From Halomonas beimenensis (GTDB lineage: Bacteria; Pseudomonadota; Gammaproteobacteria; Pseudomonadales; Halomonadaceae): a stretch of DNA of 64,000 nucleotides. Under the pieces are notes generated by a model. The model made no database searches. It saw nothing but the letters and a program-made list of their open reading frames with translations, and was not told the DNA's origin. This document shows, piece by piece, positions 26,547-36,730 of the stretch (position 1 is the first letter of the stretch; every line of letters begins with the position of its first letter). The stretch is from contig NZ_CP021435.1 of assembly GCF_002549795.1 (NCBI RefSeq), positions 1,364,001 to 1,428,000 on the forward strand, written 5' to 3'. A program made the translations under genes and the position numbers.

Positions 26547-26681
26547 GTGTCGGCGGCCGGAGGATGATCGTGTCCTGGACGCGATCCCGGTCGTCCGGTC
26601 GGTTGCCGTTCGTCGCTGCGCGGCAACCGACGCGACGAGTGAGCTGGCGTGCTCCTACTGGCCCCTTCGGGGGCCTTTTTT
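26547..26681 (+). ncRNA. Candidate small RNA, about 135 nt
   Basis: The stretch lacks a convincing reading frame but is highly structured. A perfect 11-bp hairpin (GTCGGTTGCCG at 26598-26608 with its complement at 26621-26631) is followed by a canonical terminator hairpin with six T. A sigma54-like promoter precedes it. Single-stranded GGA triplets occur near the 5' end. It matches no RNA family recognised by eye. The terminator fixes the orientation as plus. It could alternatively be an attenuated leader of polB, which begins 140 bp later. Confidence 0.42.
26660..26681 (+). terminator. Rho-independent terminator
   Basis: GGCCCC, a TTCG loop, GGGGCC and then six T. It lies 140 bp before polB and about 335 bp after the start of the divergent dehydrogenase gene, so it must terminate a short plus-strand transcript that starts in the intergenic region. 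Confidence 0.9.
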
Positions 26682-26820
26682 ATGTCCGTTGGGGGAGGGG
26701 CAGGGGAGAGTCGCCGGCCCGCTCCCTTGGTGACCGGACGAGCCCGCCCCCGGGCGCCGGGTGTGAGCCGGCGGCGCCCGGGTTAAGATCGGGATCCCTG
26801 GGAGGACAAGAGGAAAGGCG

Positions 26821-29184
26821 GTGGTGGTACGGCAGGGGTTCATCCTGACCCGGCACTGGCAGGAGACGCCCGAGGGCACCGAGGTCGCGTTCTGGCTGGC
26901 CACCGACGAGGGGCCTCTCCGGGTGCGCGTGCCGCCTCAGCCGTCGGTGGCCTTCCTGCCGGCGGCACAGCGGGAGCGGGCCGAGTCCGTGCTGCGCGGC
27001 GAAAGCGGCGTCGAGCTGCGCCCGCTCGCGCTGCGCGACTTCCAGCGTCGGCCGGTGCTGGGTCTCTACTGCCGGCGTCACCGCCGGCTGATCGCCCTGG
27101 AACGACGCCTGAAGGATGCCGGCGTGGAGGTCTACGAGGCCGATATCCGGCCCCCGGAGCGCTATCTCATGGAGCGCTTTATCACCGCGCCGGTGAGCGT
27201 CCAGGGGGAAGCCGACGGCCAGGGCGGCCTGGTGGCCACACGGCTCAGGCCCGAGCCGGGCTATCGCCCGCGACTCAGCCTGGTGTCGCTGGATATCGAG
27301 ACCAGCGGGACGGGCGAGCTGTATTCCATCGCCCTGGAAGGGGAGGGGCAGCGCCGGGTCTTCATGCTCGGACCGCCCAACGGCGAGGCCGGGGGGCTCG
27401 ACTTCTGCCTCGACTACTGCGACAGCCGCGCGGCGCTGCTGGAGCGGCTGAACCAATGGTTCGCCGAGCATGACCCTGACGCCATCATCGGCTGGAACCT
27501 GGTGCAGTTCGACCTGCGGGTTCTCCAGGAGCATGCGCAACGGCTCGGCGTGCCCCTGAGGCTGGGGCGCGGCGGGGCCGAGCTGGAATGGCGCGCCCAT
27601 GGCCATCGGGCCGATCGCTACGTCGCCTCGACGGCCGGGCGGCTGCTCGTCGACGGCATCGAGGCCCTGCGCTCGGCGACCTGGCAGTTCGCCTCCTTCG
27701 GGCTGGAGCACGTGGCCCGCACCCTGCTCGGCGAGGGCAAGGCCATCGACAACCCCTACCAGCGGCTGGACGAGATCCTGCGCATGTTCGCCGAGGACAA
27801 GCCGGCCCTGGCGCGCTACAACCTCCAGGACTGCGAGCTGGTGACACGGATCTTCGCCAGGGCCGAACTCCTCGACTTCCTGCTCGAGCGGGCCACGGTG
27901 ACCGGGCTTGCCGCCGATCGCAGCGGCGGCTCGGTGGCGGCCTTCACCCACCTCTACCTGCCGCGCCTGCACCGCCTGGGGTTCGTGGCGCCGAACCTCG
28001 GCGAGGGGCAGCCGGACGAGAGCCCGGGGGGCTTCGTCATGGATTCCCGACCGGGCCTCTACGACTCGGTGCTGGTCCTCGACTTCAAGAGTCTCTATCC
28101 CTCGATCATCCGCAGCTTCCTGATCGACCCGGCGGGCCTGATCGAGGGCCTCGACGAGCCCACCGACGCCGCGTCGGCGCCGGGCTTTCGCGGGGCACGC
28201 TTCTCGCGTACGCACCACGCCCTGCCGGACATCGTGGCCCGGGTCTGGGAAGGGCGGGAGGCCGCCAAGCGGGCCGGCGATGCGCCGCTCGCCCAGGCAC
28301 TGAAGATCATCATGAACAGCTTCTACGGGGTGCTGGGCTCGAAGGGCTGTCGGTTCTTCGACGCCCGCCTGGCCTCGTCGATCACCATGCGCGGTCACGA
28401 GATCATGCGTCGCACCCGCGAGCTGATCGAGGCCGAGGGCTACACCGTCATCTACGGAGATACCGACTCCACCTTCGTCTGGCTGGGCCGCGCGCATGAC
28501 GAGGCGGAGGCCGCGGCGATCGGTCGGCGCCTGGTGGCGGGTGTCAATGCCTGGTGGCGGGACCACCTCGACCGGGAATACGGCCTGGAGAGCGCCCTGG
28601 AGCTGCAGTTCGAGACCCATTACCGGCGCTTCCTGATGCCCACCATCCGCGGCGCCGAGGCGGGCAGCAAGAAACGCTATGCCGGTCTGATGCGCGACCC
28701 GTCAGGGCAGGAACGGCTGGTCTTCAAGGGGCTGGAGAGCGTCCGCAGCGACTGGACGGTCCTGGCCAAGACGTTCCAGGAGGAACTCTATCGGCGCATC
28801 TTCACCGGGGAGCCGTATCGGGACTACGTGCGCGACTATGTGCGACGCACCCTGGCCGGCGACTTCGAGGATCGGCTGGTCTACCGCAAGCGACTCCGCC
28901 GCCCCCTGGGCGACTATCGGCGCAACGTGCCGCCCCATGTGCGGGCGGCGCGGCTCGCCGACGAGCTCAATGCGCGGCTGGGGCGCCCGCGCCAGTACCA
29001 GCAGGGCGGATGGATTCGCTACGTGATGACGGTGGCCGGGCCGGAGCCCCTGGAGGGGCGGCGCTCGGCCATCGATACCGATCACTACCTGACCCGCCAG
29101 CTCAAGCCGGTGGCGGATGCCATCCTGCCCTTCGTGGGGGACGACTTCGCGACCCTGATCGATCGCCAGCTGGGGCTGTTCTGA
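26821..29184 (+). CDS. polB: DNA polymerase II (family B)
   Basis: This 787-residue repair polymerase restarts stalled forks and bypasses lesions. It has the 3'-5' exonuclease motif [11 protein letters not shown] near residue 157, [15 protein letters not shown] and YNLQDCELV. Polymerase motifs are [15 protein letters not shown] near 420, [13 protein letters not shown] and [12 protein letters not shown] near 543. E. coli Pol II is 783. The start is GTG at 26821 (or the adjacent GTG), after AAGAGGAAAGG. No LexA box was found upstream, so SOS control as in E. coli is not evident. Confidence 0.95.
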   Translation: MVVRQGFILTRHWQETPEGTEVAFWLATDEGPLRVRVPPQPSVAFLPAAQRERAESVLRGESGVELRPLALRDFQRRPVLGLYCRRHRRLIALERRLKDAGVEVYEADIRPPERYLMERFITAPVSVQGEADGQGGLVATRLRPEPGYRPRLSLVSLDIETSGTGELYSIALEGEGQRRVFMLGPPNGEAGGLDFCLDYCDSRAALLERLNQWFAEHDPDAIIGWNLVQFDLRVLQEHAQRLGVPLRLGRGGAELEWRAHGHRADRYVASTAGRLLVDGIEALRSATWQFASFGLEHVARTLLGEGKAIDNPYQRLDEILRMFAEDKPALARYNLQDCELVTRIFARAELLDFLLERATVTGLAADRSGGSVAAFTHLYLPRLHRLGFVAPNLGEGQPDESPGGFVMDSRPGLYDSVLVLDFKSLYPSIIRSFLIDPAGLIEGLDEPTDAASAPGFRGARFSRTHHALPDIVARVWEGREAAKRAGDAPLAQALKIIMNSFYGVLGSKGCRFFDARLASSITMRGHEIMRRTRELIEAEGYTVIYGDTDSTFVWLGRAHDEAEAAAIGRRLVAGVNAWWRDHLDREYGLESALELQFETHYRRFLMPTIRGAEAGSKKRYAGLMRDPSGQERLVFKGLESVRSDWTVLAKTFQEELYRRIFTGEPYRDYVRDYVRRTLAGDFEDRLVYRKRLRRPLGDYRRNVPPHVRAARLADELNARLGRPRQYQQGGWIRYVMTVAGPEPLEGRRSAIDTDHYLTRQLKPVADAILPFVGDDFATLIDRQLGLF

Positions 29185-29195
29185 GCCCGGCCGGT

Positions 29196-30986
29196 TCAGC
29201 CACCGGAGGAGGCCCGGGACCAGGACCGTCGACCGAACTGCAACTCCGCCAGGTGCCGATACAGCGGGCTCGTCTCGAGCAGCTCGTCGTGGCGCCCGGC
29301 CGCCACCAGCCGGCCCTCGTCCATGACCAGCAGCCGGTCGGCGGCCATCACCGTGGCCAGGCGATGGGCGATCACCAGGCTGGTGCGCTCGGCCATCAGC
29401 CGGTCCAGGGCCTGCTGGACGAGCCGCTCGCTCTCGGCATCCAGGGCGCTGGTGGCCTCGTCCAGCAGCAGCACGCTCGGCGCCTTCAGCAGGGCCCGGG
29501 CGATGGCCAGGCGCTGGCGCTGACCGCCGGAGAGCTGGACGCCGCCCGGCCCCAGCGGAGTATCCAGCCCCTGGGGCAGGGCCTCGAGGAACGCCAGGGC
29601 GTTGGCGTCCCGGGCGGCGCGACGCAGTTCCTCGACACTCGCCTCCGGCTTGCCGAAGCGCAGGTTCTCCGCCGCGGTGCCGGTGAACAGCACCGGCTCC
29701 TGGGCGACCAGACCGATGCCGGCGCGCAGGGCCTGGAGGTCCAGGTCACGGAGGTCGAGCCCATCCAGGCTCACCCGGCCCCGGTCGGGGTCGTGGAAGC
29801 GCAGCAGCAGGGCGAACAGGGTGCTCTTGCCGGCCCCGGACGGCCCGATCAGGGCGACCCGCTCCCCGGCCTGGATCGTCAGGTCGAGGTCGACCAGGGC
29901 CGGGCGGTCGCGTCCCGGGTAGGTGAAGGTCACGCCCTCGAGGCGTATCTCGCCGGCCACCGGCGTCGGCAGGGGGTGGGGGTTGGCCGGTGGCGCGATC
30001 GCCGGGCGGGCGTCCAGCAGCTCCAGCAGGCGCTCGGCGGCCCCGGCGGCACGTTGCACGTCGCCCGCCACCTCGGCCAGGGTGGCCACCGCCCCGGCGG
30101 CCAGCACCGCATAGAAGACGAAGGCCGAGAGCTCGCCGGCGGTGAGCCGTCCGGCGAGCACCGCCTGACCGCCCTGCCAGAGCATCACCCCGACGGCGGC
30201 GAAGATCACCAGCATGGCGGCGCCGGTCAGCCAGGCCCGCTGGCGCGTCCGCGCCACCGCGGCGTCGAAGGCCCACTCGACACGGGTCCCGTAGTCGCGC
30301 CGATCGACGACTTCATGGTTGAAGGCCTGGATGGTCCGGATGCCGGTCAGCGCCTCCGCCGCATAGCGCCCGAGCTCCGCGACACGATCCTGGCTATGGC
30401 GCGAGAGACGCCGCACGCGTCGACCGAACCACAGCAGCGGGGCCAGGGTGGCGGGGATGCCCAGCAGCACCAGGCCCGACAGCCAGGGCTGGGTGATCAG
30501 CATCAAGGCGCTGGCGCCGACCAGCATGATCAGGTTGCGCAGCGCCAGCGAGAGGGAAGAGCCGAACAGCGTCTGCAGGACGCTGGTGTCGGCGGTCAGC
30601 CGGGAGGCGATCTCGCCGGCGCCCTGGTCGGTGTCCCCGGGGTTCTCGAAGAACCCCGGCTCCAGGTCCAGCAGATGGGCGAAGACGGTGCGGCGCAGGT
30701 CGGCGGCGAGACGCTCGCCGATCCAGGTCACCAGGTAGTAGCGCAGCGCCGAGGCACCGGCCAGCACGCCCACCACGGCGAGCATGCCGACCAGGACCCG
30801 GTTCAGGCGCGCGGCATCCTCGGCCAGGAAACCCTGGTCGATCACCAGGCGCAGGCCCTGCCCCAGCAGCAGCACGCAGGCGGAGGCCACCAGCAGCGCC
30901 AGGCCCGCCAGGGCCAGGCGTCGCCGGTAGGGGCGAAGCAGCGCGGCGAGCCGCAGCAGGATACGCGGGTCGGGGCCGGGGCCCAT
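29196..30986 (-). CDS. ABC exporter, fused permease and ATPase (MsbA-like)
   Basis: This 596-residue half-transporter has an N-terminal six-helix exporter domain (residues about 15-300) and a C-terminal nucleotide-binding domain. Walker A is LIGPSGAGKST, the signature LSGGQRQRLAIARALL, Walker B VLLLDEATSALD and the H-loop LVIAHRLATV. It would act as a homodimer exporting lipid or drug-like substrates. It is not MsbA itself by context, since lpxK is absent. The ATG at 30986 follows GGGAG. It is convergent with polB, 11 bp apart. Confidence 0.88.
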   Translation of the reverse strand: MGPGPDPRILLRLAALLRPYRRRLALAGLALLVASACVLLLGQGLRLVIDQGFLAEDAARLNRVLVGMLAVVGVLAGASALRYYLVTWIGERLAADLRRTVFAHLLDLEPGFFENPGDTDQGAGEIASRLTADTSVLQTLFGSSLSLALRNLIMLVGASALMLITQPWLSGLVLLGIPATLAPLLWFGRRVRRLSRHSQDRVAELGRYAAEALTGIRTIQAFNHEVVDRRDYGTRVEWAFDAAVARTRQRAWLTGAAMLVIFAAVGVMLWQGGQAVLAGRLTAGELSAFVFYAVLAAGAVATLAEVAGDVQRAAGAAERLLELLDARPAIAPPANPHPLPTPVAGEIRLEGVTFTYPGRDRPALVDLDLTIQAGERVALIGPSGAGKSTLFALLLRFHDPDRGRVSLDGLDLRDLDLQALRAGIGLVAQEPVLFTGTAAENLRFGKPEASVEELRRAARDANALAFLEALPQGLDTPLGPGGVQLSGGQRQRLAIARALLKAPSVLLLDEATSALDAESERLVQQALDRLMAERTSLVIAHRLATVMAADRLLVMDEGRLVAAGRHDELLETSPLYRHLAELQFGRRSWSRASSGG

Positions 30987-31113
30987 GGCAGTCTCCCGAG
31001 CGAAGGCGTCTCTGCGCACGTTATCAGCCCGCACCGGCCATGCCTAAGCTTGATGGCTCGTCCCGGAGGCGACATAGTCCAGGCGAATGCCCCTGCCATC
31101 ATGGAGCCGCCCC

Positions 31114-31551
31114 ATGTCCGACCCTCTCCTCCTGGGCTGTGCCCACTGTGCCGCCGTGAATCGTGTCGCGGCCGATCGCCTGACCACCGGTCCCCGCTGC
31201 GGCAAGTGCCGGGAGCCGCTGTTCACGGGGGAGCCCGTGCCCCTGACCGCCGACAACTTCCCGGCCCTGGTCGGCCGCAGCTCATTGCCGGTGGTGGTGG
31301 ATTTCTGGGCCAGCTGGTGCGGGCCCTGCAAGATGATGGCGCCGATCTTCGCCCAGGCCGCCCGGGAGCTCGAACCGCGCCTGCGCTTCGCCAAGCTCGA
31401 CACCGAGGCCGAGCCGACCCTGGCCGGACGATTCGGCATCCGCAGCATTCCCACGCTGATCGTGTTCCGGGAGGGCCGCGAGGTGGCCCGCCAGCCGGGC
31501 CTGCTGCAGGGCCCCCAGCTGCGCCAGTGGCTGGCCCCCTTCCTGACCTGA
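31114..31551 (+). CDS. trxC: Thioredoxin TrxC (thioredoxin 2)
   Basis: This 145-residue disulfide reductase has the TrxC-specific N-terminal zinc module (GCAHCAAVN and RCGKCREPL, four Cys) followed by a thioredoxin fold with WASWCGPCKMMAP. TrxC reduces cytosolic disulfides and is typically induced by oxidative stress. E. coli TrxC is 139 residues. The ATG at 31114 has GGAG seven bases upstream. It is divergent from the ABC exporter and convergent with the GGDEF gene. Confidence 0.94.
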   Translation: MSDPLLLGCAHCAAVNRVAADRLTTGPRCGKCREPLFTGEPVPLTADNFPALVGRSSLPVVVDFWASWCGPCKMMAPIFAQAARELEPRLRFAKLDTEAEPTLAGRFGIRSIPTLIVFREGREVARQPGLLQGPQLRQWLAPFLT

Positions 31552-31560
31552 GGCCGTCGC

Positions 31561-32784
31561 TCAACCGTCCACCACGGACAGGTGGGGGCCCTCGTCGTGG
31601 CCGGCGACCATGACCACGTTGCGCCCGATCGCCTTGCCGCGATAGAGGGCCTCGTCGGCGCGCTTGAGCGCCGGGCCGAGCGCGTCCTCGTCGGCCTCCA
31701 CCCGGGAGATGCCGATGGTCACGGTGAGGCGATCGCCCGCGGCGGGGTCCGGATGGGGCAGGCCTTCGATGCGTCGCCGCAGGCGCTCGGTGATCTCCAG
31801 GGCCTGGCCCAGGTCGGCATCGGGCAGCGCGACGACGAATTCCTCGCCGCCGAAGCGGCCGATGAGGTCGATGTCGCGGATGTGCGTCCGGCACTGGCTG
31901 GCCACCTGAACCAGGACCCGATCCCCGGTCGCATGCCCGTAACGGTCGTTGATGGTCTTGAAGTGATCGAGGTCGATCATGCACAGGGTCATGGGGCTGC
32001 CATGGCGTCGCGCCCGGCGCAGGGCCCGGTCGGCCCGTTCGAAGAAGCGGCGTCGATTGTCGAGTCCGGTGAGCTCGTCGGTGCCGGCCATGTGGCGCAG
32101 GCGTTCCTCGAGCCGCTTGCGCTCCTGGATCTCGCCCTGGAGGCGTTGGCAGAAGGCTCGCTCGTCGAGCAGCGAGGCATACTGCTGGCGCCGAAGCCGA
32201 GCCAGCCGCCGGGCGGTCAGCCAGCCGACGGTGTTGGCGAAGCCCAGTACGATACCCTGGATCAGGATGACACTGCCGGGCACGCCCGCCCAGACCGTCA
32301 TGGCGGTCAGGAAGCCCAGCGTCAGGTAGAGATTGGCGGCGACCATCCAGGGGATGCGGTTGGGCACGAACAGGTAGAGCGCCATCACCGCCACGGCGGT
32401 GGCCGGGGCATGGGTGCCGATGGTTTCGGGCCGCAAGGGGACGATCAGGATGATCACCGTGCATCCCAGCCAGATCACCGGGTTCAAGGGCAGGAAACGG
32501 AAGGTGAGGTCGGGGTCGCGTCGCACCGCCCACCAGGTCAGCAGGCATCCCGCCGAGACCAGCAGGCGCAGCCCGAGCAACTGCCAGAAACTGGCGGATG
32601 GGCCCAGCAGGGCATGATCCGCCAGCCCGAGCAGCAGGAACATCAAGGCGCCCACCAGCATGGCCGTACGCAACAGCTCGGCCGTATCGTCGCGGACCGA
32701 CTGGCGGAAGTGCCTCTCCTGCAGGCGATCCTTGAACTCGCCGCTCCAGGGCGTCAGTTCCAGCTCATCCCGTTCGCGTTCCAT
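31561..32784 (-). CDS. Membrane-bound diguanylate cyclase (GGDEF)
   Basis: This 407-residue protein has about six N-terminal transmembrane helices (residues 40-200), a short coiled coil (RLQGEIQERKRLEERLRHM) and a GGDEF domain. The active site reads FGGEEF and is preceded by DELTGLDNRRRF and IDLDHFKTINDRYGH, all consistent with cyclic-di-GMP synthesis. The RxxD inhibitory site seems absent, as the segment before GGEEF is RTHIRDIDLIGRF. The membrane part resembles MASE-type sensors; the signal is unknown. No EAL domain follows. Confidence 0.9.
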   Translation of the reverse strand: MERERDELELTPWSGEFKDRLQERHFRQSVRDDTAELLRTAMLVGALMFLLLGLADHALLGPSASFWQLLGLRLLVSAGCLLTWWAVRRDPDLTFRFLPLNPVIWLGCTVIILIVPLRPETIGTHAPATAVAVMALYLFVPNRIPWMVAANLYLTLGFLTAMTVWAGVPGSVILIQGIVLGFANTVGWLTARRLARLRRQQYASLLDERAFCQRLQGEIQERKRLEERLRHMAGTDELTGLDNRRRFFERADRALRRARRHGSPMTLCMIDLDHFKTINDRYGHATGDRVLVQVASQCRTHIRDIDLIGRFGGEEFVVALPDADLGQALEITERLRRRIEGLPHPDPAAGDRLTVTIGISRVEADEDALGPALKRADEALYRGKAIGRNVVMVAGHDEGPHLSVVDG

Positions 32785-33058
32785 CGTCCTTCCTCCCTGC
32801 CGTGTAAGAAATCTAGACGGCGGACGGGGCGGGTGGCGAGAGGGAAATCCTGCTACCCCCGCATGAGACGAGGATTTGCGTCATCTCCTGCGCATGGCGG
32901 GGGCGATCGATGACAACCTGACGAGCAGCGGGCAGCAGGCTCCCTCATGCTCCGCTCTTCACGGCCGCCGGCGATCGATCTCCTCGTGCAGGCGCCGCCT
33001 GAGCTGGCGTTCCTCGTGGAGCGCGGCGAAAAGCTGTTCAACCTATCGACGGGGGCTT
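32785..33058. other. Intergenic region, possible coding remnant on the minus strand
   Basis: No complete gene is found. On the minus strand, just after the yejK stop, a frame reads VEQLFAALHEERQLRRRL and then HEEIDRRRP before a stop. It looks like a charged helix, but a TAG stands directly before it and no start codon is available. It may be a decayed gene end or chance high-GC sequence. Confidence 0.3.
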
Positions 33059-34060
33059 TCACTCCTGACGTCGCTTGATCTGGTCCCGCAGGCTCGTCGG
33101 CACCTTCTTGATGATCAGTCGGTCCCGATCCTCGTCGTACTCCACGGCGGCGCCCAGCAGGTGGGAATCGAAGCTGATCGAGACGCCCGCGGCCCGGCCG
33201 GTGAACCGCTTGAAGGCCTTGAGGGTGCGCTTGTCCGGCGGGATCTCGGGAGCCAGGCCATAGTCGCTGTTGCGGATGTGGTCGTAGAAGGCCCTGGGCT
33301 GCTGCTCGTCGACCAGCTCCGAGAGCTCCTCCAGGCTGATCGGCTCGCCGCGGCTGGCCTGGTCGCTGGCGTAGTCGATCAGGGCGTCGGTCTTCTCGCG
33401 ACTGGTGTCCTCGGGGAGGTCCTCCTGCTCCACATAGTCGCTGAAGGCCTTGAGCAGGGTACGGGTCTCCTGGGAAGCATCCAGGGGTTCATGCACGCCC
33501 AGCGCCTCGGCGAAGCCCTCGGCCAGCGCCTTGCCGCCCCGGTCCCGGGTCCAGGACAGGTAGGGGTGAGAGGCCGAGCCGCCCTGCCACTGGCCGATGT
33601 CGAGACGGGCGGCCAGGGGCATCTGGGCGAGGTTGAGCTGGCGGGTCGGGACCACCGTCAGGTCGTCATCGATGCCGAAGCCCTCGCGATGGTGGAGCAG
33701 CGCGAGGATCAGGTAGCGGGCCTCGCCCTGGCGATGGTCGATGACCAGCAGGTGGCCGCCCAGCGGCAGGTGGGCATCGACCAGCGGAGTCAGGCGCTCG
33801 GCCAGTTCCCGGGTCAGGGCGGTGAAGTCGAGCTCCCCGGCGAGGTAGCGGGAGAGGGCCGCGGGAAAGGGGGGAGGCGTCTCGTCGTCCGCGAAGCGGC
33901 CCCAGGCCTTGGCCTTGCCATGATAGGCGTCATTCAGGCTGGCCAGCAGGTCGTCCAGGGCCGGCGAGGAGGCCGACGCCGCGCTGCCCGGGAGGAGACG
34001 CGCCGGCGTCTCGCCGTCGCCCTTGTCGATGCGGTGGATGATGCTGTGCAGGATCGGCAT
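33059..34060 (-). CDS. yejK: Nucleoid-associated protein YejK (NdpA family)
   Basis: This 333-residue protein has the 37-kDa nucleoid-associated family pattern from end to end: MPILHSIIHRIDK at the start, GGHLLVIDHRQGEARYLILALL in the middle and AFKRFTGRAAGVSISFDSHLLG near the end. E. coli YejK is 335 residues and associates with the nucleoid and possibly topoisomerase IV. It is a single gene between an intergenic region and the flavodoxin-fold reductase gene, both on the same strand. Confidence 0.92.
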   Translation of the reverse strand: MPILHSIIHRIDKGDGETPARLLPGSAASASSPALDDLLASLNDAYHGKAKAWGRFADDETPPPFPAALSRYLAGELDFTALTRELAERLTPLVDAHLPLGGHLLVIDHRQGEARYLILALLHHREGFGIDDDLTVVPTRQLNLAQMPLAARLDIGQWQGGSASHPYLSWTRDRGGKALAEGFAEALGVHEPLDASQETRTLLKAFSDYVEQEDLPEDTSREKTDALIDYASDQASRGEPISLEELSELVDEQQPRAFYDHIRNSDYGLAPEIPPDKRTLKAFKRFTGRAAGVSISFDSHLLGAAVEYDEDRDRLIIKKVPTSLRDQIKRRQE

Positions 34061-34147
34061 GGGACCTCCCTCGGTGAACGGACGAGGGAGCGATCATACC
34101 CGTCGAGTCGGGGTTCCGACAGCGAGGCGCGATGCGGCGCCCCGGAC

Positions 34148-34735
34148 TCACTCCGCGGCGGCGCCGAGCCGCGCCAGGCGGTCGAACCACTTCTGCCGGG
34201 CCGCCTCGTCGAGGTTCTCCACCGAGCCGATCAGGGTCTCGCGCACCGGGGCGAAGCCCACGAAGCCGAGAATGTTGCGCTCCAGCGACTTGACGCTATG
34301 GGCCCGGTAGAGGTGGCGGTAGATGGCCGCCGGCATGCCCATGGTCACGACCACCCGGGCCGAACGCCCCTTCAGCCCCTTGTGCCCCAGGGGGTTGCCC
34401 TCGACGTACTCGAAGGCGAAGCCCGGCCGCAGCACCTGCTCGAGGAAGGCCTTGACCATCGCCGGCATGTCGCCGAGCCACAGCGGGAAGACCAGCACCA
34501 GGTGCCGGCAGGCGGCGATGGCCTGCTGGGCTCGGGCCAGGTGCTCGGGAGGCGCACCCTCCTGCCAGTCGCGCTGGCTGTGCAACAGCGGTACGTCCAG
34601 CTTGGCGATGTCGAGGACCTCCACCTGGTGGCCGGCCTGCTCGGCGCCGCGTCGGTAGTGCTCGGCCAGGGCGTGGCAGAGATGCTCGGCCTGGCCGTCG
34701 GGATGGCCTTGCAGGATCAGGATGGGTGACGGCAT
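34148..34735 (-). CDS. Flavodoxin-fold NAD(P)H-dependent oxidoreductase
   Basis: This 195-residue FMN-binding protein resembles the quinone reductase/KefF/MdaB group. It has ILILQGHPD as phosphate loop, LVLVFPLWLGDMPAMVKAFLEQVL with the WxGxxP-like substrate segment, and RSARVVVTMGMPAAIYRH. It probably reduces quinones or electrophiles with two electrons. The ATG at 34735 has GGAGGAG upstream. An Anr/FNR-like box is centred 41.5 bp before its inferred start site, suggesting oxygen-dependent control. Confidence 0.85.
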   Translation of the reverse strand: MPSPILILQGHPDGQAEHLCHALAEHYRRGAEQAGHQVEVLDIAKLDVPLLHSQRDWQEGAPPEHLARAQQAIAACRHLVLVFPLWLGDMPAMVKAFLEQVLRPGFAFEYVEGNPLGHKGLKGRSARVVVTMGMPAAIYRHLYRAHSVKSLERNILGFVGFAPVRETLIGSVENLDEAARQKWFDRLARLGAAAE

Positions 34736-34765
34736 GATCGCTCCTCCCTCCATAGCTGATCCCCC

Positions 34766-34807
34766 AGCCTAGTCGCGACCTGCGGCGGCCGACTTGCGCG
34801 GGATCAA
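34766..34807 (-). promoter_or_regulatory. Anr/FNR-like promoter of the flavodoxin-fold reductase
   Basis: On the minus strand, TTGAT-N4-CGCAA at 34807-34794 (8 of 10 consensus positions) precedes TAGGCT at 34771-34766. The predicted start is near 34759, placing the box centre at -41.5. The box overlaps the last codons of the upstream ABC-2 permease. The same TAGGCT is used at the same spacing before the Spy-like gene at 59.8 kb. Confidence 0.4.
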
Positions 34808-35565
34808 GGCTTGAGCCGATAGCCGGTCCGGAAGATCCAGCTCACCACCGCCAGCGCCACCGTCAGGAAGAGCAGGATCATCCCCAGGCTCGCCCAGATG
34901 CTGACGTCGCCCATGCCGTAGAAGCTCCATCGGAAGCCGCTGACCAGGTAGACCACCGGGTTGGCCAGGGTCACCGCCTGCCAGACCGGCGGCAGCATGT
35001 CGATGGAGTAGAAGGTGCCGCCGAGGAAGGTCAGCGGGGTGATCACCAGCAGCGGCACCAGCTGCAGCTTCTCGAAGCCGTCCGCCCAGATGCCGATGAT
35101 GAAGCCGAGCAGGCTGAAGGTGAGGGCGGTGAGCACCAGGAACAGCAGCATCACCAGCGGATGGACGATGGAGAAGGGCACGAAGAGGCTCGCCGTGCCC
35201 AGCACGATCAGCCCCAGGATCACCGACTTGGTGGCCGCCGCGCCCACGTAGCCGAGCACCACCTCGAAGTAGGAGATCGGCGCCGAGAGGATCTCGTAGA
35301 TCGAACCCGAGAAGCGCGGGAAGAAGATGCCGAAGGAGGCGTTGGAGACGCTCTGGGTCAGCAGCATCAGCATGATCAGGCCGGGGACGATGAAGGCCCC
35401 GTAGCTTACGCCCTCCACCTCGCTGATGCGGGTGCCGATGGCCGCGCCGAACACCACGAAGTACAGCGAGGTGGAGATCACCGGCGAGACGATGCTTTGC
35501 AGCACGGTGCGCAGGCTGCGGGCCATCTCGGCCTGGTAGATGGTCTTCACGGACTGCAGGTTCAT
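34804..35565 (-). CDS. ABC-2 type transporter permease
   Basis: This 253-residue membrane protein has six predicted helices and the ABC-2 pattern ([22 protein letters not shown], then [14 protein letters not shown], and [17 protein letters not shown]). It resembles the E. coli YadH group. It forms an exporter with the ATPase encoded just upstream, whose stop overlaps this start by 4 bp. The substrate is unknown. Confidence 0.92.
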   Translation of the reverse strand: MNLQSVKTIYQAEMARSLRTVLQSIVSPVISTSLYFVVFGAAIGTRISEVEGVSYGAFIVPGLIMLMLLTQSVSNASFGIFFPRFSGSIYEILSAPISYFEVVLGYVGAAATKSVILGLIVLGTASLFVPFSIVHPLVMLLFLVLTALTFSLLGFIIGIWADGFEKLQLVPLLVITPLTFLGGTFYSIDMLPPVWQAVTLANPVVYLVSGFRWSFYGMGDVSIWASLGMILLFLTVALAVVSWIFRTGYRLKP

Positions 35566-36596
35566 GCCTCCTCCCGGACCAGGCGGACGAAGATCTCCTC
35601 CAGCGAGCTCTGCCGGGTGTGGAGATCCTTGAAACGGATGCCGGCGGCGTCCAGGTCGGCGAGCAGCTCGGCGATGCCGGCCTGGTCGTCGTCGCCGTCG
35701 CGGCGGCCGTCGTAGGTGTAGATCAGCGCTTGGCCGTCCTCGGCCAGGGTCAGGCGATGGTCGTCCAGCCCGTCGGGAAGCCGGTCCAGCGGCTCGCGCA
35801 GCTGCAGGGTGAGCTCCTTGCGGCCGAGCTGGCGCATCAGCGCGTGCTTTTCCTCCACCAGCACCAGCTCGCCGGCGCGGATCACCCCGATGCGGTCGGC
35901 CATCTCCTCGGCTTCCTCGATGTAGTGGGTGGTGAGGATGATGGTCACCCCGCTGTCGCGCAGCCCCCGCACCACCTCCCACATGTCGCGGCGCAGTTCC
36001 ACGTCGACGCCGGCGGTGGGCTCGTCGAGGAAGAGGATCTCCGGCTCGTGGGCCAGTGCCTTGGCGATCAGCACCCGGCGCTTCATGCCGCCGGAGAGGG
36101 TGATCAGGCGATTGCGTCGCTTGTCCCACAGGGACAGCGATTTCAACACCCGCTCGATATGGGCGGGATCCCTGGGCTTGCCGAACAGCCCGCGGCTGAA
36201 GCTCACCGTGTCCCAGACCGTGGAGAAGGCCTCGCTGGTCAGCTCCTGGGGCACCAGGCCGATGATCTCCCGGGCCCGGCGGTAGTCGCGGACGTTGTCG
36301 TGTCCGTCCACCAGGACCCGGCCCTCGGTGGCATTGACCAGACCGCAGATCACGCTGATCAGGGTGGTCTTGCCCGCGCCGTTGGGGCCGAGCAGGGCGA
36401 AGATCTCGCCGCGGCGTATCGCCAGGTCCACGTCCCTGAGCGCCTGGAAGCCGCTGTCGTAGGTCTTCGACAGCCCCTCCACGCGGATCACGCAGTCCTC
36501 ACTCACTCTCGCCATCTCCTCGCGCGTCCCCTGCGGGGCGGGAACCTCGTCCCTGTGTGTCAGGCTGGATTCGGTCATGGTGGACGATGTCGGCAT
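35562..36596 (-). CDS. ABC transporter ATP-binding protein (YadG-like)
   Basis: This 344-residue ATPase has Walker [15 protein letters not shown]-loop LVPQE, signature [16 protein letters not shown], Walker [14 protein letters not shown] and H-loop [12 protein letters not shown]. It has a C-terminal extension typical of exporters paired with ABC-2 permeases. The ATG at 36596 has AGGAG ten bases upstream; ATGs at 36578 and 36512 are weaker alternatives because the conserved part starts at about residue 37. It is coupled to the permease by a 4-bp overlap. Confidence 0.92.
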   Translation of the reverse strand: MPTSSTMTESSLTHRDEVPAPQGTREEMARVSEDCVIRVEGLSKTYDSGFQALRDVDLAIRRGEIFALLGPNGAGKTTLISVICGLVNATEGRVLVDGHDNVRDYRRAREIIGLVPQELTSEAFSTVWDTVSFSRGLFGKPRDPAHIERVLKSLSLWDKRRNRLITLSGGMKRRVLIAKALAHEPEILFLDEPTAGVDVELRRDMWEVVRGLRDSGVTIILTTHYIEEAEEMADRIGVIRAGELVLVEEKHALMRQLGRKELTLQLREPLDRLPDGLDDHRLTLAEDGQALIYTYDGRRDGDDDQAGIAELLADLDAAGIRFKDLHTRQSSLEEIFVRLVREEA

Positions 36597-36673
36597 GTAT
36601 CACTATCTCCTCATGGAGCAGGCGTTTCCCCATCCTAGCGCGACGTCTCCCGCGACACACCGCCCATCAAGGA

Positions 36674-36708
36674 CGAAAGCCGCGGTGGATGGCCACGCGC
36701 GGCTTTCG
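36674..36708 (-). terminator. Hairpin after ppiC
   Basis: An 11-bp perfect stem (CGAAAGCCGCG with CGCGGCTTTCG) whose loop contains a further GTGG/CCAC pair. It lies 23 bp beyond the ppiC stop. There is no T-run, so factor-dependent or weak termination is likely. Confidence 0.5.
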
Positions 36709-36730
36709 CGGTACGGCGTCGGCGACGGGA

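Noticed and set aside
26680..26820. LexA box for SOS control of polB
   Set aside because: No CTGT-N8-ACAG sequence or close variant was found upstream of polB.
32853..33062. Minus-strand frame of 69 codons after yejK, and the neighbouring VEQLFAALHEERQ frame
   Set aside because: The first has random Ser/Arg-rich composition; the second has a stop codon directly before it and no start. Neither has a ribosome site.
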